A stretch of DNA of 64,000 nt, from assembly GCF_003013715.1 (NCBI RefSeq), contig NC_072813.1:868001-932000 (forward strand). The letters are read 5' to 3'. The translations under genes were made by a program, and so were the position numbers. Below are positions 53,797 to 63,489 of this stretch, in pieces. Below the pieces are notes generated by a model, which was given only the letters and a program-made list of their open reading frames with translations, searched no databases and had not been told where the DNA came from. How positions within the stretch are numbered: the stretch's first letter is position 1; each line of letters opens with the position of its first letter. Source of the DNA: Candidozyma auris. Its lineage: Eukaryota > Ascomycota > Pichiomycetes > Serinales > Metschnikowiaceae.

Positions 53797-56346
53797 ATGT
53801 GGCCTAGCAAGCAACATCTAGGTGTTCAGCTTGCTTACGGTCTATATGGTAATGGGATCGTGGTCCCTGAGGACGGGTCGCTGTCACTGGAGGACCTACC
53901 GTCTCTCAAACCACAGATCCAGTTCCCACGACTACGAGATCAGGGGCCAAAACTACGTCCTATAGAGAACTCAGAGTGGCTTCTACCTACAACACTGGCT
54001 TCCTTGCTGCCGCAGCTGTCGAGAAGCATGGCATGGTTTAGGAAACGGTCTCATTCGACGATATACGCCCCAGATCTGATCACTGCCGCCTTGGCATCTG
54101 AACTGACTCCTATCATTGATAACATTGGACACGATCCCACCAAGGGTGATATAACAGCATCATTGGATCTTGGAATAGGTGCCTTCGCTGATCCCATCGT
54201 CGTAGGTGGTCAGCGATGCTTACCAAAAGTGAAGAATGGAATACTCCATATCAAAGGAGTTGCTTACGTCTGCGGCGACGAGAACACTGACTTATTAGTT
54301 GCACCGCTTCTCCCGAAGAAGCATATCATCATTGATCTAGACACAGAAAAAGAAGAAGAATCACTATTTCCTAATGCCTTGGTTGAGCCCAAATATGCAT
54401 GCTGTCGATTTCTTACGACCATTTCCCAGATACAACCATCACCGACATTCCCAATAATTGCGGTTCGCTGCAAAACACAAATTTATTTCGCAAAATTTCT
54501 GTGGCTAAACGATCCGGATGAGAAGGGAATATCGCTTAAGATTCTCCCGATCTCTATCAACTGCGCAGATGTGGGTGGAGAAGAATTCTCCCACGTACAA
54601 TTTTCACCCTGCAATAAAAACGAGGTAGCGGTGATCGATCAGCGAGGTCACATCTCGATATATGCATTATACTATGATCAAGAGTGGACGATCGAGCTTC
54701 TCTCCAACTCATCAATATGTAGTGCCGAAGAAGGTGCTAAATCCTTGAGCATATATGATCCAGAGGAACTATCTGCCTGGAAAAACGTCATCTGGACGCC
54801 AGATGCTCGTTCCATTATTGCTTTTAGTCGAAGAGAGGCAAGACTGTTTTACTTGGAAAAGTCTGAGGCTCTCGAATCACATCAGATTGTTACAGCAAAT
54901 CTGTGGGCGCAAATTTGGGATGTCAAAGCATGTGAAGGATATGTCTTCCTCCTTACTTCGATGGAGATTATCTTTCTTAAGTTTGATGAGAAGCATATCC
55001 TCAAGAGGCTTGTCTCGTGGAAACACTTTTTGGATAAGGAAAATTCCACATTCAGACTAAAAGTATGCGAAGGCGGACTCCAGGATCTGTTTATTTGCTC
55101 AGTCTTCTCCAAGGATATGCCAATAGCCATGATTTACACCTTTGGATTCCATAATGGAAAAGCTGTACTTCTACGAGATCCCTATTGCATTGAAACCAGA
55201 GGCGGTTGTCTAGATTTTTTCGTAAATAGACTTCCGTATAATGAGAAGTCAGACTCAGTGTTTTATATGCTAGAGCTTTCGGAGAATGCCTGTCGCTTCG
55301 CCGTTTTCCATGGCAATCGCTCACTCAAACTGAACAATACACAATTCAAGATTTCATCTAGCGATCTAGGAAAGGATGCGACTAGGAGCAATGTCTTTGA
55401 GTTCATTTCCGAACTGGAAGCTTCCAACGCATTTCGCTCGTTTTCTGTCTTGTCTCGCATGACTCATGAAAATGACGAGATATGGGATGATTCTGCTACC
55501 GTGAAAGCCAATAATCAGATACAAATTGTCCAGAACTACGCTTCCAGACTTGGACATGACATCAAGAAGCGCTTAAAAATAAGTGACGATGACAACTTCG
55601 ATGTATCGTCACAAAATATCATGGATGACATGAGCTATATACCGAAGTTCAGTCCCCTATCTTCCATTGCGGACTGTGTTCCTGTCACTATATCAGATAT
55701 GGAAGAGTTCGATTCGATGGTTGACCAGCTTGCTGAGTTTTACGACACATGTTGCATTGAGCTCAATAATGATATAAGAGAATATTTCGAAGAGCTAAAC
55801 CTTGCAAACGAACAAGTACAGGCATTACAAAGTTCATTGAAACGAGTCTTCCCCCAACATCCCAACGCCACTCAAGCTGCCATGATTTTAGCATCGAGTT
55901 TACTCAAGGTATCGAACTACGATATTGAAAGTAGGCTCCACTATATGTACCGTCAAGAAGTGCAATCTTGTGACGCTGAACTCACTGCAATGTTCGACGA
56001 GTGGGATATTCTGACGACTAGAGAACGTCCAAAATCAGCCCCTCCCACTATGGACACAAAAAAGAGAGGTTTGTTACATCGTGCTCTTACACAAAACTCA
56101 CAGCAATATCATTCAACGCAAGCATCGCAAGTTTCCCAGGTATCGCAAACATCACAAGCATCGAGCAATAGCATTCCGTATGGCACACGGAGCCAGACAA
56201 ATCCGTCACAAGGAGCATCATCATATCCCGCTCCTCCCCTGGTCACCTCTTCGCAGAGTACAGTTAAGAAGTCTCAACCACTCAAGAGAATGGGATCACA
56301 AGCTTCAAGCCAGAAGAAAAAGAAAAAAAAGGGTGGCTTTGCATAA
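53797..56346 (+). CDS. RRN6: RNA polymerase I core factor subunit Rrn6
   Basis: An 849-residue protein. The key match to S. cerevisiae Rrn6 (894) is the beta-propeller segment YDPEELSAWKNVIWTPDARSIIAFSRREARLFYLE ... NLWAQIWDVKACEGYVFLLTSMEIIFLK ... LVSWKHFLDKENSTFRL, parallel to FDPEELSSWKRIEWF ... ISWKHDLDPDDTTLRI there. The C-terminal helical region is followed by a Ser/Gln-rich tail (SQVSQVSQTSQASS) and a terminal KKKKKKGGFA, again like Rrn6 (KKKKKRIRGFG). With Rrn7 and Rrn11 it forms the core factor for Pol I at the rDNA promoter. Confidence 0.9.
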   Translation: MWPSKQHLGVQLAYGLYGNGIVVPEDGSLSLEDLPSLKPQIQFPRLRDQGPKLRPIENSEWLLPTTLASLLPQLSRSMAWFRKRSHSTIYAPDLITAALASELTPIIDNIGHDPTKGDITASLDLGIGAFADPIVVGGQRCLPKVKNGILHIKGVAYVCGDENTDLLVAPLLPKKHIIIDLDTEKEEESLFPNALVEPKYACCRFLTTISQIQPSPTFPIIAVRCKTQIYFAKFLWLNDPDEKGISLKILPISINCADVGGEEFSHVQFSPCNKNEVAVIDQRGHISIYALYYDQEWTIELLSNSSICSAEEGAKSLSIYDPEELSAWKNVIWTPDARSIIAFSRREARLFYLEKSEALESHQIVTANLWAQIWDVKACEGYVFLLTSMEIIFLKFDEKHILKRLVSWKHFLDKENSTFRLKVCEGGLQDLFICSVFSKDMPIAMIYTFGFHNGKAVLLRDPYCIETRGGCLDFFVNRLPYNEKSDSVFYMLELSENACRFAVFHGNRSLKLNNTQFKISSSDLGKDATRSNVFEFISELEASNAFRSFSVLSRMTHENDEIWDDSATVKANNQIQIVQNYASRLGHDIKKRLKISDDDNFDVSSQNIMDDMSYIPKFSPLSSIADCVPVTISDMEEFDSMVDQLAEFYDTCCIELNNDIREYFEELNLANEQVQALQSSLKRVFPQHPNATQAAMILASSLLKVSNYDIESRLHYMYRQEVQSCDAELTAMFDEWDILTTRERPKSAPPTMDTKKRGLLHRALTQNSQQYHSTQASQVSQVSQTSQASSNSIPYGTRSQTNPSQGASSYPAPPLVTSSQSTVKKSQPLKRMGSQASSQKKKKKKGGFA

Positions 56347-56420
56347 TTATTTCCAACTTTTGTATTATACATTATAGAGTCTAGTAAATAGCTATTTATG
56401 TCAATTCGTTAAACGTATAC

Positions 56421-58524
56421 TTATTTAGAAGGATCGTCCTCAAACCTCAAATCCCAACCAATCTGTTCACCCAAAACTGGCAAGGCCTTTGCTACACTCT
56501 GTACGTCCTTGTCGCCTCTACCAGAAACGTTGATGATGATGTGCTGATCTTTAGACATGGTCTTTGCGAGTTGAACAGCTCCGAAAACAGCGTGAGAAGA
56601 TTCCAAGGCTGGAATAATACCTTCCAATTGGGACAACAATCTGAAACCTTCCAAAGCCTGTGCATCGGTGACAGCAATGAACTCAGCTCGTCCAATGTTC
56701 TTCCAGTAGGCTAACTCTGGCCCAACACCAGGGTAGTCCAAACCAGCCGAGACGGAATGAGTATCGTGAACCTGACCATCAGAATCCTGCAAGACATAGG
56801 TTCTAACACCGTGGAAAACACCTGGGATACCAGCAGTCAAAGTAGCAGAATGACGAGCGGTGTCCACGCCATCACCACCGGCCTCAACACCCAACATCTT
56901 GACGGACAAGTCATGTTCGAAAGGAGAGAACATACCCGTTGAGTTGGAGCCACCACCGACGCACGCAACAACAGCATCAGGCAAACGACCATCATTCAAT
57001 TCCTTGAACTGCTCCTTGGCTTCGTTACCAATGACACTCTGGAAAGTTCTCACGAGAGTAGGGTATGGATGTGGGCCAATTGCAGAGCCAACGACGTAAT
57101 GTGTCGTTTCCAAATTGGACACCCAGTATCTGAAAGCTTCAGAAGTAGCGTCTCGAAGGGTCTGCGTACCGTTTGTAACAGCTACACACTTTGCACCTAA
57201 GATGCGCATTCTGAAAACATTAAGAGCTTGACGCTTGACGTCCTCAGCACCCATGAATACACAACACTCCAAACCGAATTTGGCACAAGCAGTGGCAGTG
57301 GCCACACCATGCTGGCCAGCACCAGTTTCTGCAATAATTCTCTTCTTACCCAATCTCTTTGCTATGAGTACCTGTGCCAACGCATTGTTAATTTTATGGG
57401 AACCGGTGTGATTCAAGTCTTCTCTTTTCAACCAAATCTGCGCACCACCAGCGTGTTCCGTCAACCTGTCAGCTTTGTGTAGACTTGAGGGTCTCCCAAT
57501 GTAAGAATATAATGATCTAAACTCCTTCCAGAACTCAGGGTCCCCGACAGCGCTCTCGAAGCCTCTTTCCAACTCAGCTAAACAAGTGTGCAAAGCTTCT
57601 GGAACGTACTGACCTCCGAACTCACCAAATCTGGGGTTGTACTTGTGCTCTTCTTCCAAAACAGCCTTAGGGGGATTGTGCTCAAGAGGAGCAGCGTATG
57701 GCTTAAACTCAGCTGGAGGAGTACCGTTATACTCTTCACCCAAGATAGAACGCACGTACTTGTAGGCAACTTCACCTCTCTCCAGGCTTCGACTCATCCA
57801 AAAGAGTGATAATCTTTGAGCCAATCACCACACCATCAGCTGCTGCACCAACAGTCAAGAAGTGTTCTCTGGTACTAACACCGAAACCGACGGCCAAAGG
57901 AGTGTCTCCCGCAAATTTTCTCACACGTCCACATAGTTGAGCGACGCTCAGAGACACTTCTTGGGCAGAGCCGGTTGTGCCCATACGGGAAACGACGTAA
58001 ATAAAGGAGTCAGCAATGCCACCCAAGACTTTTAAGCGGGCATCATTGGTAGCTGGTGCAACCAATGGCACATAGCTCATGCCGTATTTGGCACAGGTAG
58101 TTCTGAATTTCACAGCTTCTTCTGGGGGCAAGTCAACAACAATGTAACCATTTGCACCGGCCTTAGCGGAGTCTTCAATCAACTTCTCTTCACCATATTT
58201 CATGATAGGGTTGTAGTAGCCCATTAAGATGATAGGAACAGTGACACCTTCCTTTCTAGCCTGAGCAACCAACTCTAAACATTTGACTACGGTGACACCA
58301 TTCTTCAAAGCAACAGTGTTGGCAGCCTGAATAGTTGGACCATCGGCGATCGGATCGGAAAACGGCACGCCCAACTCAATGATATCCACCCCACCTTTCT
58401 GCATACCCTGCAAGATGGGAATGGTGTCTTCAATAGTTGGGAAACCAGCGGTGATGAAATTCACCAAGGCATTTCTGCCTTCCTTTTTGCATCTGGCGAA
58501 AGTCTCTTTCAACAAAGCAGACAT
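56421..58524 (-). CDS. TRP5: Tryptophan synthase (alpha-beta fusion), reading frame broken between domains
   Basis: The alpha domain (58524 to 57772) starts [29 protein letters not shown] and includes [15 protein letters not shown] and [10 protein letters not shown]. The beta domain (up to ~57797, down to 56421) has the PLP lysine motif [35 protein letters not shown] and ISGRGDKDV. In fungi these form one chain of ~700 residues. Here the alpha frame meets TGA after ...KPGER and the beta frame continues one base on as GEVAYKYV. Adding one GA unit to the GAGAGA tract would restore the expected linker. Explanations: assembly or strain deletion, or +1 frameshifting at AGG-TGA-A. Two Gcn4 sites lie upstream. 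Confidence 0.9.
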
Positions 58525-58643
58525 TCTTTGAGGGTACGAAAATGGGAATGTAAAGGGTATCTAATGCTGAAGAATCAGATATATAAGAGCTCTTTTTGAG
58601 CGCAAGATTCAACGGCTTATATACACGCTTGATAGCGGCCCTA

Positions 58644-58650
58644 TGAGTCA
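58644..58650. promoter_or_regulatory. Gcn4 site upstream of TRP5
   Basis: TGAGTCA, a perfect Gcn4 core, lies 120 bases before the TRP5 ATG. Gcn4 control of tryptophan genes is well known in yeasts. Confidence 0.65.
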
Positions 58651-58717
58651 GTTCAGGGTAACCCTTTAGCCAAAAATGTGGATGACATAGACAATCTCGA
58701 GATGCTTTGATCCTGGC

Positions 58718-58724
58718 TGACTCA
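58718..58724. promoter_or_regulatory. Second Gcn4 site upstream of TRP5
   Basis: TGACTCA lies 194 bases before the TRP5 ATG, 67 bases from the first site. Paired sites strengthen the case for general amino-acid control. A TATATAAG-like string (near 58579) lies between them and the start. Confidence 0.65.
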
Positions 58725-59299
58725 ATATATTGTCGTTGTGAGTGCTTGAGTGCCTCTGAGTGTTTGTGGAAAATTGACATCGACATTCCGATCTAGAATT
58801 GATGCCCAGATACACGCGATTAGCGAACATCTGCTAGACGTCCAAATTCCTCGAATAATGGTTCAACGGATCCGCTTGTAAACGTCTAAGATTAGGGGAG
58901 CAGTCGCCTTATGCAACGGGTCGTCTGAATCACACGCTGAGACTATAAAGGGCTAGGAAATCAGCCTCCAATTGGGCTTGAGATGAAACCACCAAAATGC
59001 TTGGCACGTTATATGCTCTTCTTTGATGCTTAGTTACAACATCGTTTAAGGCCATTTTGAGACTGCGTGGCCTAAGCTTGGGTCGTAGACAAATTTATTG
59101 GACTCGCATCAAGTTTAAGATTTGATAATATCCAACCTCAACTGATTTGTGAAGAGTAAGAATGGAAACTGAAGGTGAATTGCTCGCTTCTAGCGAGCTT
59201 CGTCGAAGATTCTTCTTTAATTGTCAGGGTTGATGGTGTGGCGTTGGGATGATGTAGAACCCAGGAATCAGTCGTTGAGTTCAGAAGGGGAACACACCA

Positions 59300-59677
59300 C
59301 TACTTTTTCTTGCCATTTTTCTGCGGCAGCATATTCGATCTCTTCTCTGGCAGCCCGTTGACTGTCGAGTTGGTCTCTGGCTCTTGGCCCAATTTAATCT
59401 GCGACAAGTTGATGATGGGTAAGAGACGATTGTAGCGAGCGCAGTAGTCCTTGATAGAGGTCTGGACTTGAGCAAGACGTTTCTGTAATGCTTCTTGGTA
59501 CTCTTGCTGACTGCTTTTCTCGGGGATCGTTGCTAGCTGTTTGAGAAACAAGGACATGTCATTTCTTAGGATGTTCACCTCGGCCTTGAGGCGCTCGAGC
59601 TCGTCGTATATAAGCTTGCTGTCTACTTTGCCACTTGCAATGTCATCAATCTTGATGGGCACCGGTAGTTCGCTCAT
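59300..59677 (-). CDS. Small coiled-coil protein, possible Mediator subunit Med3
   Basis: A 125-residue helical protein (IYDELERLKAEVNILRNDMSLFLKQLATI; LQKRLAQVQTSIKDYCARYNRLLPIINL) with a basic tail (PQKNGKKK). The helix pattern is similar to the N-terminal ~100 residues of S. cerevisiae Med3/Pgd1 (EILPLRLQFNEFIQIMANI; RDKILQLNDRFQTLSSHLEALQPLF), and in that yeast MED3 is the neighbour of TRP5, as here. It lacks the long Gln/Asn-rich tail of S. cerevisiae Med3 (397 residues). The identification is therefore tentative; other small coiled-coil proteins remain possible. Confidence 0.4.
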   Translation of the reverse strand: MSELPVPIKIDDIASGKVDSKLIYDELERLKAEVNILRNDMSLFLKQLATIPEKSSQQEYQEALQKRLAQVQTSIKDYCARYNRLLPIINLSQIKLGQEPETNSTVNGLPEKRSNMLPQKNGKKK

Positions 59678-59791
59678 TAGGGGTTGATTATAAAGCTCAA
59701 CAGTGGAAAGTGAGGAGAAGTGTCTATGTAGTAAAATTATCGCGAGTTCTAAAGTCGCACCCTTGTAGAGCAGGGCAGGACAACCTAATGG

Positions 59792-60589
59792 TTACCTGGC
59801 AGCTGGTTTCTTTCGTCTCCGTAAGATGACGGTTTCAGCCTCAACCGTCCAGCCAGTATTGTGCTTCTCAATAAATTTTGACACATCTTCAATATTGAGG
59901 TAGCGTGTCATATCGGAAACAGCCATTGAGAAGTACAGCGTACTCAAACATTGAATCATATGGCCCCTCATCTTCGGTAGTCCGAGCTCCATTACCTTCT
60001 TGCGACTTGAATCATGCTCATCCTTGAGTAATTGGAGCCATGTGCGGTAGTCCTCGAGCTCCCACGCTTCGAGCACACGGTACAAGGTATCTTTCCTTGT
60101 GAAATGTTTGTATAAAAGCACCCACGCAGTGGCATTATCCCTATTGCAATGCGATATATGGAGTATCATGATCTCAGCCACTTTGGAGACCTCAGACTCA
60201 GTGAGCAATTGCTGATTTCGTAGAAGGTATTGTCCACATGGTACATACGCCTGATATCTACCGATCTTAGTGCTGTAATTAAACGAGAACATATAGACAG
60301 ATTTGCTGAACTCATCGGGCTCTAGATGAAGAATAGCTTCTCTAAGCTTTCTAAGCGAGTCTAATACTTGGTCATCACTCTGTTGATCCATCCGTTGTAT
60401 ATCGACGAAGTAAGCCTTTCGTGCTTCGGGGTCGTTCTGAAGCTTGTTGTTTTCGCCGCGCGACACGAACCCGTACTCATCCTTCTTTGGAGTGGCAAAC
60501 TTGGCTTTTCTCGCCTTCAATTTATCATCTTCAGAATTTACCTTGGGTCTTCGATTTGGGGGAACGTATTTCTTGAGCTGCTCGGGCAT
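59792..60589 (-). CDS. Unrecognised helical protein, possibly CSN8/PSMD8/eIF3K-like
   Basis: I start at the ATG at 60587-60589 (MPEQLKKYVPPNRRPK, 265 residues); an earlier in-frame start overlaps MCH1. After a basic, disordered ~60 residues comes an all-helical domain: DSLRKLREAILHL, EFSKSVYMFSFNYSTKIGRYQAYVPCGQYLL, WVLLYKHFTRKDTLYRVLEAWELEDYRTWLQLL. The C-terminus (ISKFIEKHNTGWTVEAETVILRRRK-like) resembles the winged-helix end of PCI-type proteins. The CSN8/PSMD8/eIF3K label is inferred from this pattern only. Confidence 0.55.
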   Translation of the reverse strand: MPEQLKKYVPPNRRPKVNSEDDKLKARKAKFATPKKDEYGFVSRGENNKLQNDPEARKAYFVDIQRMDQQSDDQVLDSLRKLREAILHLEPDEFSKSVYMFSFNYSTKIGRYQAYVPCGQYLLRNQQLLTESEVSKVAEIMILHISHCNRDNATAWVLLYKHFTRKDTLYRVLEAWELEDYRTWLQLLKDEHDSSRKKVMELGLPKMRGHMIQCLSTLYFSMAVSDMTRYLNIEDVSKFIEKHNTGWTVEAETVILRRRKKPAAR

Positions 60590-60642
60590 ACATTCAAGGT
60601 GAGATCTCCACCGTGCGATGTATGGCCCGATTCGCGCGAATC

Positions 60643-62082
60643 TCACTTCTCTTGCTTAGTATTGGCCTTTGCGCGCTCGTTGGGTCTGCTTGCGAGATAG
60701 AGCTCTCCAAAATTGAAGATGGAGACCACCAAAATGGAGAAAACACTCACTCCAAGGGTTAGTTTAAAGACTTGTCTGTAGCAGCCGTTTCCTAGAGTAC
60801 AGATGTTTGTGCCCAAGTCAGTCGTGCTGGTGTGCTGATCGTAAACCTTACCGAAAAGGTTGGTAAAGAAGAAAGAGGGAGCGATTGGTGCCATTCCCAC
60901 AAGTCCCCAGTTGCCAGAGAAATTTTCCATGCCGAAAACATCACCAACAATGATTGGCATGATGCAAAATGTAAATCCGTAGAAGAATCCCGATAACATT
61001 GAAGCCCACTCCAAATGATGAGGGTCCGTGATGCTGAGGGCCATGATTTGGGTGATTACAAGGCCAAAACCTGGAATGAAAAGGAGCCATCCTCGTGGCT
61101 TTTGGAAGCTTTGAGTTATTATATCTCCCAAAATGCCCGCCAGAAGTCTTCCAATGCAGTTTGCAATAGATGTGAGTCCCACTTGGACCTGCTGCTCCTG
61201 TTGAATGACGATGTCCATGGGCACATACTCTGCCGTGGGGTCCACTGGAGGCAGGAATGTGTTTGTTACAAGCGCCTTGACCATATATCCAACAGTGTAG
61301 ATGTACATTTGGCCCAAAGAAGCGAAAGCGCCAGTGGTGATGAAAAGGAGCCAGAATCTGGGGTTCAGAAACAATGCGAGCCCTGAAACTTCTGCGTGGT
61401 GGTGGAGATCATGATATTGGACGGGTTCAGTCTCAAATTTCTGGCCAATAGTGGTCATCTGTATAATTTCAGAGTTGCTCACAGGGTGTCTCTTTGGCTG
61501 AAGCTTCCTCACGTCGCAAAGCATCAATTGGGGAGCGCAGATGGCCAAAATAACGCCCACAGACACAATTAAGAACCAAAGGAAGCCCGCTGTGTCACCA
61601 GGGTAGTACAAAGATGCAACCACAGAGTAAAACATTGCAGAGAGGCCGTACAAGGCTAATGGGAGTGAGGTAGCCACCCCACGTATGTTCGGGAACGAAA
61701 CAGCACAACATTTGAGGCAAGCAGAATTGATGAATGTGGATCCGAACCCCACCAAGAACAACAAGAAACACAGCCAGTTCAAGTCGGAGCTGGCCGTAGC
61801 ATACTGTCTTCTGAGGCAATAGTAGCCCAAACAGATAGTCGAGCCGCCAATCAAAAGCGAAACAGTATAGCCTCTGCGGTCAACGACCATACCAGCCAAG
61901 GGCCCAGTGATGGCCACACCCAAAGAGCCAAAAAGCGCTATGAGTGACGAGTCTGTGGCGGTGTACTGGAGCCTTAGCGCCAACTGCGGGCTATAAGACG
62001 AGTATAGGTACAAGGTTCCACAAATAAGGCCTAGGAAAGTGCACGAAAGAAGCACGAGCGATTTAGTGACTGTGGAGGGCAT
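60643..62082 (-). CDS. MCH1: Major-facilitator transporter Mch1 (monocarboxylate-porter-like)
   Basis: I start at the ATG at 62080-62082 (MPSTVTKSLVLLSCTFLGLICG, 479 residues). Twelve hydrophobic helices are visible. The N-terminal half is typical of Mch1: GTLYLYSSYSPQLALRLQYTATDSSLIALFGSLGVAITGPLAGMVVDRRGYT, then CLGYYCLRRQY. The second half has GRLLAGILGDII and YGFTFCIMPIIVGDVFGMENFSGNWG, the latter shared with the Nodulin-like/Mch1 group. S. cerevisiae Mch1 sits in the vacuolar membrane and does not carry monocarboxylates; its substrate is unknown. Confidence 0.9.
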   Translation of the reverse strand: MPSTVTKSLVLLSCTFLGLICGTLYLYSSYSPQLALRLQYTATDSSLIALFGSLGVAITGPLAGMVVDRRGYTVSLLIGGSTICLGYYCLRRQYATASSDLNWLCFLLFLVGFGSTFINSACLKCCAVSFPNIRGVATSLPLALYGLSAMFYSVVASLYYPGDTAGFLWFLIVSVGVILAICAPQLMLCDVRKLQPKRHPVSNSEIIQMTTIGQKFETEPVQYHDLHHHAEVSGLALFLNPRFWLLFITTGAFASLGQMYIYTVGYMVKALVTNTFLPPVDPTAEYVPMDIVIQQEQQVQVGLTSIANCIGRLLAGILGDIITQSFQKPRGWLLFIPGFGLVITQIMALSITDPHHLEWASMLSGFFYGFTFCIMPIIVGDVFGMENFSGNWGLVGMAPIAPSFFFTNLFGKVYDQHTSTTDLGTNICTLGNGCYRQVFKLTLGVSVFSILVVSIFNFGELYLASRPNERAKANTKQEK

Positions 62083-63489
62083 AGCGAAGCACAAAGAGAA
62101 CGAATTAGTAAAGGGCTTAGGTCAAGGTATAAGGTATCGTTATAGGACTGTGCTCGCCAGGGTCATTGAGGATAGACGTGGTGGAAGGTTTGATGTTGTC
62201 GGTGAGATCGAAGTTTCGCGGACTGTGCCAGCGAGTGAATCAAGATTTCGCGTGGAACGCTCAGGCGGAAAGGTGCAGCTTTAGTGTACACTAAAAATAA
62301 CACTTGTCACAAGTGAGGATTTGAGAGGAATTTTTGACAGCAAATTTTGATTTGACAACCTCGGATTAATACTACAAGCTTTCCGGGAAGCTATGGCGTT
62401 TGCATTTGCCAAGTCCTACCATTTGACGCGTGCTTGGTACTTCTTTGGATGCGCGAGTTCGTAAATCTCAGGCACCGCTGAAGCTGTAGACAACTTGTGG
62501 AAAATCTAAAGGTAATAGTTTGTCGTAGCACTTGGAGCAATGAGGTACCAAAGATCACTTCTTTATATGCTTGAGTAGAGATTTTCTCTCTACATGGCCA
62601 AGTAACCTTTCTTTCGAAGCCATTTCTTCCCTGTCAGCACTTCGTGTGTTTTCTTCCTCGGAGAAGTCCTAGACCTCCAAGCTGGTGGACTCACGTATCT
62701 GTCTTCGCATTCTTTGGTCCTTCAATTGCTTCAGAGCATATTTCCGTGGCATTACTACCGCGAATTGTGCTAGATTTAATAAACATTCTTTGGGCCTCAT
62801 CGTTGCTTTTCTATTTAGGTCCATGGGCATCGTCATTGCAACTTGTAGGCATAGGCAAACTATGGGGATAACCTCAATAAGGCTCCGTCTTGGTCAACGC
62901 ACGTTGTTAAATCAAGTTTTATATATCCATTGTCACAAGGTGAAATTTCGCAGCCATTTACAACCCCAACTGTTGGCCCTTTAATGTTGCAATTAGTCAC
63001 TACAGTGTTTTACTTCCTTATATGGCTGTTGAGTAAGTTCAACTTTGAGCACAGTGCCATGGATTGACCAAAGGTGCTCTTCGATTGCTAAATGACGAAT
63101 TTTTAGATATATTTCGAACCAACCCGGTTACAGAAGTGCACTCAGTCTGTCTGCTCGTTGCTGCCAGTCCAAATTAAACATAATTGCTATACTTGACAAT
63201 GGTCGTAAAGGTATATCTCGTGGTCTGTCTTGGTACGGGGGCTGGCTGTTGCCATTGAGCTTAAAGCTAATTTTGCTGCCATACAATGGTGCAACCCACA
63301 TGGCCGTCTTTATTCGAAGGCTTTCTCGGCATTCGAGCTTTTCTGAAATAAACAAGATGAAAACGACGATTCTCAGTGCGGGCCTATTCCTTCCTAAGCA
63401 CTTTTCGCAGCCATTCCTACGTTTCTAATATACATTCACCAACTAAATCTCAAGCCTCTTAATCAAGCTGTCTTACTCTTACGTGACCC
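62083..63489. other. 1.4 kb intergenic region between MCH1 and FMT1
   Basis: The longest gene-free stretch here. Recurrent-motif copies lie at 62946-62959 (TTTCGCAGCCATTT) and 63402-63415 (TTTTCGCAGCCATT); the second is 75 bases before FMT1. Short frames at 62644-62984 (plus) and 63128-63355 (minus) lack an ATG at their ends and any family resemblance. An undetected noncoding RNA cannot be excluded. Confidence 0.4.

Larger units (their letters stand above)
58525..59299. other. TRP5 upstream intergenic region
   Basis: 775 bases between two minus-strand genes. Apart from the two Gcn4 sites and TATA-like sequence near TRP5, nothing is recognised; a minus-strand open frame overlapping the TRP5 start (58430-58786) is out of frame with the gene and has no family features. 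Confidence 0.4.

Noticed and set aside
62644..63355. Hydrophobic short frames in the MCH1-FMT1 gap
   Set aside because: They begin at non-ATG codons, overlap in different frames and match no protein family.
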